Part shown: in pieces, positions 6,822-11,256 of the stretch
Layout: every line of letters begins with the position of its first letter
Numbering within the stretch: position 1 is the first letter of the stretch
Origin: Acidobacteriaceae bacterium
Lineage (GTDB): Bacteria; Acidobacteriota; Terriglobia; Terriglobales; SbA1
Direction of reading: 5' to 3'
DNA length: 11,256 nt
Assembly (NCBI GenBank): GCA_003156615.1
Contig: PMHI01000413.1
Span: 25,428-36,683, forward strand
Made by a program: the position numbers and the translations under genes
The notes under the pieces: model-generated
The model's database searches: none
The model's input: only the letters and a program-made list of their open reading frames with translations
What the model was told of the DNA's origin: nothing

Positions 6822-7356
6822 GTCGAGATGATGGCTGAGACTTGATTCGAGAGACCTGTAGAGTGTACTGCGGCAAGCCCTGCCCTCGGGAATCTAGGAC
6901 GTGAATCGAGCTGAAAACTGCAGCACAAAGGGGAGACCGTCTGGGCTGATTTCCTGAAATGTCTCGAAATTGCCCGGGCGGAGTTGGGTACCAAATCACA
7001 GGTCAGGTCGGCGTGAGTGCCGTCGCCGCTGGTGGTTCCGGCGGGGTTCAACCGCAGTTGGTTGATCTCCATTGGCGTTCCGCACGGAGTAGTCGCGGTT
7101 GAACAAATGAAACGCCAGCGCTTGAAATTGCAGTTCTCCGGTCTTTTGCGCGCAAGGAGCCAACCAAAATAGCAGTCGGCCGTCTGCTAATACCAGAACC
7201 AGTACAAAGCCTGGAATTTAGCGTCGCCCTCTCTGGTTGCAGCTTGGTTTGCCGGCAAATGCATAGAGGATCACCCGGCCAGGAATCGACCGGGAATACC
7301 GGTGCTCATGAACGGGTGAAAGCGGCGTGTTAGGCTTCTGCGGAGGCTATCTGCGA
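6822..7356. other. Gene-poor region between hemH and MFS gene
   Basis: About 535 bp between two divergent genes. The hemH-proximal 70 bp (6822-6893) must hold its promoter, but no convincing -35/-10 pair is visible. The middle (6894 to about 7151) carries the decayed receptor end on the minus strand. The stretch 7152-7341 shows no intact ORF, and I see no clear motif in it. It must also hold the promoter of the MFS gene. Confidence 0.55.
6894..7151 (-). pseudogene. Decayed 3' end of an outer-membrane (TonB-dependent-receptor-like) beta-barrel gene
   Basis: Reading leftward on the minus strand, one frame gives GELQFQALAFHLFNRDYSV (about 7139-7083), close to the QFRAEAFNLFNHPNF strand found near the end of many acidobacterial TonB-dependent receptors. 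The reading then makes sense only in a second frame (MEINQLRLNPAGTTSGDG, from 7072) and finally returns to the first frame as GNFETFQEISPDGLPFVLQF, then SARFTS and a TAG at 6894-6896. A terminal strand with alternating hydrophobic residues and an aromatic near the end is typical of outer-membrane barrels. The first frame also has a TGA at 6996-6998. So at least two frame changes and one nonsense codon are needed, and the 5' part of the gene is absent. Assignment rests on by-eye resemblance; the stretch could also be chance coding-like sequence. Confidence 0.4.
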
Positions 7357-8562
7357 GTGATCGGCCGGGTTTTTAAAGCATTTCAATACCGCGATTTCCG
7401 CCTGATGTGGTTTGGCGCCTGCACCTCGAGCATCGGTACCTGGATGCAAATCGTGGCGCAGGGCTGGCTAATCTACCGGCTCAGCCACTCCGCATTCTTG
7501 CTGGCGCTGGATCAGTTTCTCGGCGGCATCCCCATCTTTCTTTTCTCCCTGATCGGCGGCGTGGTGGCCGATCGCGTGGAACGCCGCAAGATTCTACTCG
7601 GCTCCCAGTATGTGCAAATGGGTACGGCCGGAATTCTCACCATCCTTGTCGCCACTGGGCTGGTGCACGTCTGGCACATCCTCTGTCTTTCCTTCATCTC
7701 CGGATTCGCCCAGGCCTTCGGTGGGCCCGCTTATCAGGCATTGATTCCCACCTTGGTCGAGAAGGACGATATGCCCAACGCCATCGCGCTTAATTCAATC
7801 CAATTCAACGTGGCGGTCATGCTGGGTCCGGCGCTCGCCGGACAGACGTTGGCGAAGCTGGGAGAGAAGTGGTGCTTTGGCCTGAACGCTCTTTCCTTTT
7901 TGGCGCCCATCATTTCGCTCTCAATCATCAGCGCCCGCTTCCTGCCGTTGAAGACCACGGAGTCAATGTTCACCAGCCTGAAGCAGGGCATTCAGTTCAC
8001 TCGCAAACAGGGCTCTATGGAAGCGCTGATTGTACTGGCGTTCTGCATGACCGCTTTGGGGATGCCCATGCGCACCTACATTCCCGTATTCGTGAAGGAC
8101 ATCTTCCATCGTGGTCCGGAAACCTACGGCAATCTGCTCTCGCTGATGGGGCTCGGTTCGATCCTCGGCTCCCTCGCCATCGCGACCGCGGGCAATATGA
8201 AAAGAAAGGGGCGGGTCGCTCTCGGAGCGCTTATCTGCCTGGGCGCGGGAATCTCTGGGTTCGCTTTTTCAAAATCGGTGCCGCTGAGCGGTGGCGTCCT
8301 GGTCCTGGTGGGCGCTTCCATGATGGCGGTCTTCGCTACGGTAAATTCGCTGGTGCAATTGATCACCACGAACGAAATGCGCGGCCGGGTGATGAGCGTT
8401 TACAACTTCGCATTCCGCGGCGGCATGCCCATGGGGAATTTGTTGTCGGGGTGGCTCGTCCCCATCTTTACCGCCCCCGTAGTGCTCGGCGTGAATGGGC
8501 TTCTACTTATTTTTTTGGCCCTCTATTTCCTGTTCGTACAACGGCGGCTCGCCGCGCTGTGA
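7357..8562 (+). CDS. MFS transporter, MFS_3/EntS-like
   Basis: A roughly 400-residue, 12-helix major facilitator of the MFS_3 (EntS/TIGR00900-like) group. The N-terminal FKAFQYRDFRLMWFGACTSS, then GTWMQIVAQGWLIYRLS, is the usual opening of this group. GGVVADRVERRKILL is motif A in the helix 2-3 loop, and the second-half counterpart is near NMKRKGRVALG. Characterised relatives export siderophores such as enterobactin or drugs, but most are untested, so no substrate is claimed. Start choice: the frame is open from a GTG at 7327 (411 residues), but a GTG at 7357 has GGAGG at 7342-7346, 10 nt upstream, and fits the family N-terminus better, giving 401 residues. It is divergent from hemH and about 300 bp from the next gene, so probably transcribed alone. 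A heme or iron link through hemH is only positional. Confidence 0.88.
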   Translation: MIGRVFKAFQYRDFRLMWFGACTSSIGTWMQIVAQGWLIYRLSHSAFLLALDQFLGGIPIFLFSLIGGVVADRVERRKILLGSQYVQMGTAGILTILVATGLVHVWHILCLSFISGFAQAFGGPAYQALIPTLVEKDDMPNAIALNSIQFNVAVMLGPALAGQTLAKLGEKWCFGLNALSFLAPIISLSIISARFLPLKTTESMFTSLKQGIQFTRKQGSMEALIVLAFCMTALGMPMRTYIPVFVKDIFHRGPETYGNLLSLMGLGSILGSLAIATAGNMKRKGRVALGALICLGAGISGFAFSKSVPLSGGVLVLVGASMMAVFATVNSLVQLITTNEMRGRVMSVYNFAFRGGMPMGNLLSGWLVPIFTAPVVLGVNGLLLIFLALYFLFVQRRLAAL

Positions 8563-8861
8563 GCAACACTACGAATCTGCCGGAGAGAACGCAATCGTTC
8601 GCGAGCGCAACTGGGGGCCCGGGCTTTCCCGCCTGTGGCGGAGGTAAAAATCTGGTGCGCCCCCCAAGCGAGCTTCGGAACTCCCGACCTACTAGCTCCG
8701 GAGGCCGTCCGCGTGGCCCGTTCCCGCCAAAACAGGCGTCAATCGACCGGTTTGGTCCATTGGGGGCAATCGTCTCACCATGTCGTCCAGCGATGAGATA
8801 GGCGTACAATGATGCGGTTTTCGAGGTCAAAAAAGGAATCTGGGCTGAGTTGGAGGACGAC
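8563..8861. other. Intergenic region with GC-rich hairpin-containing element
   Basis: About 300 bp between the MFS and zinc-ribbon genes. Near its left end (8611-8645) lies a GC-rich stretch starting CTGGGGGCCCGGGC and including the small hairpin CCGCC-TGT-GGCGG at 8629-8641. It has no T-run, so it is a poor terminator, but the shape resembles dispersed intergenic palindromes. A possible -10, TACAAT (8805-8810), precedes the next gene by about 50 bp. The frame-2 reading through this region is a shadow continuing from inside the MFS gene and is not believed to be coding. Confidence 0.5.
8805..8810 (+). promoter_or_regulatory. Candidate -10 element for the zinc-ribbon pair
   Basis: TACAAT matches the sigma-70 -10 consensus at five of six bases and lies about 50 bp before the start codon of the first zinc-ribbon gene. 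The -35 side (around 8781-8787, TGTCGTC) is a poor match, so the call is tentative. Confidence 0.25.
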
Positions 8862-9608
8862 ATGTTCTGTGCCGAGTGTGGTGCAACATTAGGTTCGCTG
8901 GACCAAGCCTGCTCCGCCTGTGGCACCAAGGTGGAGCAAGACAACCGCGTTCCCCTTCCCGTTACTGTTCCCGAGGATCGGAAGTCCGGATTTGGCGTTT
9001 TGGGCATCAGCCGGACAGTGCTCAGGGCATTGTCGGAAGGCAGAGTCATTCGGAGCTCAATTGCGATCGTTCTGCAAGTGGCAGCGGTACTGGTTTTGCT
9101 GGGAAGTCTGCTTGCCCTGATCCAGATTCTGAAGCTCTCCTTCCAGTTTCCTTCAGCCCCTGCGACGGTCGGGGGGCTTGTGGTTGCCATTTGTTTAGCG
9201 GTCGCAGTCTTCGCCATTTCCCAGATCTACTTATTTCGGGCGCAGTCGATCCGCGAATTGGAAGACTCTCCTTTTACCGTGGTTCCGATTCTTTCGATCC
9301 TGTTTCGCACTACGGGAGAAACCTACGCCGTGCTCGCTCTCGCCGTTGGCGTGGGGGGATGCGCTTTTACTTGGCTCAGCGGGATGAGTCCACGGTCGCT
9401 GCTTTCAGGCCTGGGTGATTTTTTGCCAAACATGCCAGCAGGAGGCGAGGGCTTTCTCGATGGAGTGATCTTCCTCGCCGCGATGGCTGCCGTTGCATTC
9501 CTGGCTTTGGTCGGGTTCTACGCCCTTGCTGAACTCGTCGTAGTGACGGTCGACATTGCCATCAACATGCGCAGGTTGGCCAAGCGAGAGGCCCCTTCTT
9601 CCTCATGA
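8862..9608 (+). CDS. Zinc-ribbon protein with about four membrane helices, function unknown
   Basis: A 248-residue protein I cannot assign to a named function. A short zinc ribbon sits at the very N-terminus: C3-x2-C6 and C17-x2-C20 (CAECGATL and CSACGTKV), the pattern of small zinc-ribbon domains fused to membrane proteins. About four hydrophobic helices follow: 67-92, 102-124, 155-173 and 201-228, ending in a short basic tail (MRRLAKRE). No enzyme motif is visible in the loops. The start is the ATG at 8862, with GGAGG at 8852-8856, 5 nt upstream; a TTG at 8850 is in frame but overlaps this site. The next gene follows after 46 nt and also begins with zinc ribbons, so the two are probably co-transcribed and work together. 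The overall layout (ribbon in the cytoplasm, membrane core) is that of an uncharacterised membrane protein. Confidence 0.8.
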   Translation: MFCAECGATLGSLDQACSACGTKVEQDNRVPLPVTVPEDRKSGFGVLGISRTVLRALSEGRVIRSSIAIVLQVAAVLVLLGSLLALIQILKLSFQFPSAPATVGGLVVAICLAVAVFAISQIYLFRAQSIRELEDSPFTVVPILSILFRTTGETYAVLALAVGVGGCAFTWLSGMSPRSLLSGLGDFLPNMPAGGEGFLDGVIFLAAMAAVAFLALVGFYALAELVVVTVDIAINMRRLAKREAPSSS

Positions 9609-9642
9609 TACGAGGTTTACCGGGGGGAACGAATTCTTCGCG

Positions 9643-9649
9643 AAGGAGG
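9643..9649 (+). promoter_or_regulatory. Strong Shine-Dalgarno site deciding the start at 9655
   Basis: AAGGAGG lies 5 nt before ATG 9655. It rules out the upstream in-frame ATG at 9556, which has no such site and would add 33 residues unlike the family. Confidence 0.8.
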
Positions 9650-9654
9650 GGAGC

Positions 9655-10878
9655 ATGGAGTGTCCCACATGCAAGGCTGAAGTGTCGGGCAAGTTCTGCG
9701 GACGGTGCGGCTCAGCCGCACCTCTACCGCCTAAACCTGCGATGCCTGTGGACCTTTGTCCCTCGTGCGGAGTCCGCGTCGGACCGGGAGCGAAGTTTTG
9801 TTGGAAGTGTGCGACGCCGCTCACTCGCGCTGCAGGGCAAGCCAGCGAGCAGTGCCTGCATTGTGGTTCGCAATTGAAGCCGGGCGCTAAGTTCTGCAAA
9901 TCGTGCGGCAATCCTGCCTCCTCGGCCGGCTCTGGCCCGGATTCGGCTCGTGTCCGGGTCGGAGTGCCTACTTCGCCGGCACCAGTCGATCCTGTATCGG
10001 TCTCGCCATCTTCTTCACCGGCGCCGTGGGAGACGCCGCCGGTTGCCACAGGGATTCTGCAACCTGAACTACTGATCGGCTCCAACTTGGTGTCGACGCC
10101 ACCATCCTCCGAACAGGGTCCAGTCCCCCAATCCCTTCCAGAGGTGGAGGGCCAGAGGACCCTGCCGCCGAAGCTCCCAGCAAGCAGTTCGGGTTTCTGG
10201 GGCAAGAACAAAGCCATCCTGCTCAGCGGCGTGGCAGTACTGGGTCTCGCCCTCGGCGGTCTCAGTTACTGGTTCGTCCTGCGTAAGCCAGAAGTGAACC
10301 GCGTTCCGAAAAAGCCCACAGTTTCTCATCCTGCAACGGCAGCCCACGATAAGCCCTCACCTGCACAATCTGCGACGCCTGGCGCGGCCAACTCCGCGAC
10401 GGAATCCCAACCCATCATCCAGCCTGAGAAGGCACCTGCCACCCGACCCAAGAAAGCGGCGAGCGAATATCCAGGCGGGGTTTCCACTACTGCTGTGCCT
10501 GCAGTGCCGGTAAAGTCCGGCGGCACACCGCCAAGCGCCCCAGCGCGCGACTTCTCGGGGAAATGGCAGGGCGAATATACGAATCACGATACGAACCAGA
10601 TCGCGAAGGTGAGTCTTCAGATTTCTAAGGACAGCAGGGACTTGATAACAGGTACTTTGATTTTCGACTCAGAAGGAACTAACTCAGCGTCCTGCGCCAT
10701 AACGGGTGTGTACAATCCGCGAAGCAGATTCATGTTACTGGATGTCGGCCATTGTCAGGGACATCCGCCCGCCTACTTGCAAGGCAAAATTGGTTTTTCG
10801 TCGGTCGAGCCCACCGACCGTCGAGTCTTTGGAGTAGATCCATTACATAACAGCTTGTTAAATATCAGTCGGCAGTGA
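9655..10878 (+). CDS. Triple zinc-ribbon, single-pass membrane protein with extracytoplasmic domain
   Basis: A 407-residue protein of unknown function. Three zinc ribbons occupy the N-terminus: C3/C6-C15/C18, C35/C38-C49/C52 and C67/C70-C81/C84. Ribbons two and three share PGAKFC and look like a duplication. A proline/serine-rich linker (about 88-180) leads to one membrane helix (about 187-208), then a proline/alanine-rich spacer (about 210-297). Last is a C-terminal domain (about 299-407) opening FSGKWQGEYTN, with the alternating pattern of a small beta barrel and two cysteines (C347, C367) that could form a disulfide. This suggests ribbons in the cytoplasm and the beta domain outside. The frame is open from an ATG at 9556, but that would overlap the preceding gene. 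The ATG at 9655 has AAGGAGG at 9643-9649, 5 nt upstream, and starts right at the first ribbon. Confidence 0.8.
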   Translation: MECPTCKAEVSGKFCGRCGSAAPLPPKPAMPVDLCPSCGVRVGPGAKFCWKCATPLTRAAGQASEQCLHCGSQLKPGAKFCKSCGNPASSAGSGPDSARVRVGVPTSPAPVDPVSVSPSSSPAPWETPPVATGILQPELLIGSNLVSTPPSSEQGPVPQSLPEVEGQRTLPPKLPASSSGFWGKNKAILLSGVAVLGLALGGLSYWFVLRKPEVNRVPKKPTVSHPATAAHDKPSPAQSATPGAANSATESQPIIQPEKAPATRPKKAASEYPGGVSTTAVPAVPVKSGGTPPSAPARDFSGKWQGEYTNHDTNQIAKVSLQISKDSRDLITGTLIFDSEGTNSASCAITGVYNPRSRFMLLDVGHCQGHPPAYLQGKIGFSSVEPTDRRVFGVDPLHNSLLNISRQ

Positions 10879-10997
10879 AACTGACCTGCCCGCAGGGGGC
10901 GGATTCGATTGCCACCTAGAGGAGCGTGCCGTCCTCCAAATAGCAGAACGTGGCCGAGCAGGCTGGATTCGCACGCTTCGCCCCTGTCTCAGCGCGT

Positions 10998-11010
10998 TGA
11001 CTTGAAGTCA
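10998..11010. promoter_or_regulatory. 13-bp palindrome, possible operator
   Basis: TGACTT-G-AAGTCA is a perfect palindrome with a one-base centre at 11004. It lies 42 bp, centre to centre, upstream of the second palindrome at 11046, about four helical turns. Half-site sequences differ, so they need not bind the same protein. Confidence 0.3.
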
Positions 11011-11037
11011 TCCTTTAAGAATCCCACCGTCTGCTTC

Positions 11038-11054
11038 GTCGATTGACAATCGAC
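11038..11054. promoter_or_regulatory. 17-bp perfect palindrome overlapping a -35 box
   Basis: GTCGATTG-A-CAATCGAC has perfect 8-bp arms around A11046. It covers the TTGACA at 11043-11048, the position expected of a repressor operator. A near copy of one half-site, GTCGAATG, lies at 11056-11063. The regulator family cannot be named from the site alone. Confidence 0.5.
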
Positions 11055-11071
11055 AGTCGAATGTCTACCAT
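11043..11071 (+). promoter_or_regulatory. Candidate sigma-70 promoter
   Basis: A consensus -35 TTGACA (11043-11048), a 17-bp spacer and a -10 TACCAT (11066-11071, four of six matches). Transcription would start near 11078 and run off the right edge. The overlap with the palindrome supports regulation. Confidence 0.45.
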
Positions 11072-11090
11072 CGCTCAGATTGAGGGTAGA

Positions 11091-11231
11091 ATGTCTTCTG
11101 TTGCGAAACCAGCGCAGCAACGGGTCGGGCTCCTCCCGGGGAATGCCCGACATGCTCAACCTGAGAACGCTTCTCTATGGACCCGCTCACGGTCACTCGA
11201 TGGGGAAGCACATTCAGAGGACTACGAATGA
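11091..11231 (+). CDS. Possible 46-residue small ORF
   Basis: An ATG at 11091 has GAGGG (11082-11086) 4 nt upstream and lies shortly after the candidate promoter. The product (MSSVAKPAQQ at the start, ending EAHSEDYE) is polar with no recognisable domain or membrane helix. Its TGA overlaps the ATG at 11228 (ATGA), as in translationally coupled genes. Codon choice is not strongly GC-biased at third positions, unlike neighbouring genes, which argues against it. It may instead be untranslated leader. Confidence 0.2.
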   Translation: MSSVAKPAQQRVGLLPGNARHAQPENASLWTRSRSLDGEAHSEDYE

Positions 11232-11256
11232 ATTCTTGCAGGTGCAGACGGCTCGC
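11228..11256 (+). CDS. Possible start of a gene cut off by the window edge
   Basis: An ATG at 11228 has AGAGGA at 11216-11221, 6 nt upstream, and stays open to the window end (MNSCRCRRL). Only nine codons are seen, so the product is unknown. The promoter and operator-like site upstream are consistent with a gene starting here. Confidence 0.3.

Larger units (their letters stand above)
10879..11256. other. Right-hand non-coding leader with palindromes
   Basis: After the zinc-ribbon gene there is a weak GC-rich inverted repeat (CCTGC-CC-GCAGG, 10885-10896) without a T-run. Then come two odd-centred palindromes (10998-11010 and 11038-11054), a candidate promoter, a possible short ORF and a possible start codon of a gene leaving the window. 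The stretch 10897-10997 shows nothing I can name. Confidence 0.5.

Noticed and set aside
6818..7072. Minus-strand 84-residue ORF upstream of hemH as an intact gene
   Set aside because: Its first part fits the decayed receptor remnant, its last part does not, and it overlaps the hemH start; no ribosome binding site.
7327..7356. GTG at 7327 as the MFS start
   Set aside because: Only a weak GGGTG-like site upstream; the GTG at 7357 has GGAGG and fits the family N-terminus better, though 7327 cannot be excluded.
7869..8801. Plus-strand 310-residue ORF in a second frame of the MFS gene and beyond
   Set aside because: Most of it is an alternate frame of the MFS transporter; composition rich in Arg, His, Gly and Pro and no domain.
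8507..9217. Minus-strand 236-residue ORF over the first zinc-ribbon gene
   Set aside because: Antisense to a gene with a strong Shine-Dalgarno, a zinc ribbon and membrane helices; no motif.
10885..10937. GC-rich inverted repeats after the second zinc-ribbon gene as a terminator
   Set aside because: Stems are only 4-5 bp and no T-run follows, so intrinsic termination is not supported.

Overview
The window is a GC-rich piece of bacterial chromosome. The mix of genes fits a soil Acidobacteriota (Terriglobia-like) genome: a PilZ protein, a TolC/EmrA/EmrB-type efflux operon, a [2Fe-2S]-type ferrochelatase, membrane proteins with zinc ribbons, and the decayed end of what looks like a TonB-dependent outer-membrane receptor. 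This placement is inferred from gene content only. No rRNA, tRNA, CRISPR array, insertion sequence or phage gene is visible.

Layout. (1) 3-368, minus strand: a small PilZ (c-di-GMP receptor) protein. (2) 369-759: a gene-free stretch ending in two tandem copies of a 26-bp AT-rich repeat, each with a perfect TATAAT, directly in front of the next gene. (3) 760-5796, plus strand: a tight four-gene operon made of an outer-membrane TolC-type channel, an EmrA/HlyD periplasmic adaptor, an EmrB-type 14-helix MFS pump (4-nt overlap with the adaptor gene) and a cytidylate-kinase-like P-loop protein. (4) 5793-6821, minus strand: ferrochelatase, whose stop codon overlaps that of the kinase-like gene. (5) 6822-7356: mostly gene-free, with a broken remnant of an outer-membrane beta-barrel receptor on the minus strand. 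(6) 7357-8562, plus strand: a 12-helix MFS transporter of the MFS_3/EntS type. (7) 8563-8861: a gene-free stretch. (8) 8862-10878, plus strand: a pair of zinc-ribbon membrane proteins, both with strong ribosome binding sites. (9) 10879-11256: a gene-free leader with two palindromes and a candidate promoter, then a possible short ORF coupled to a gene that leaves the window.

How the genes work together. The first three operon genes encode all parts of a tripartite pump that would expel hydrophobic compounds across both membranes. No regulator gene sits beside them, so the duplicated promoter/repeat block is the likely control point. Ferrochelatase inserts iron into a porphyrin for heme synthesis. 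The nearby MFS_3 transporter has no clear substrate. The zinc-ribbon pair is the least understood part: one protein has one ribbon and about four membrane helices; the other has three ribbons, one membrane helix and an extracytoplasmic beta-rich domain.
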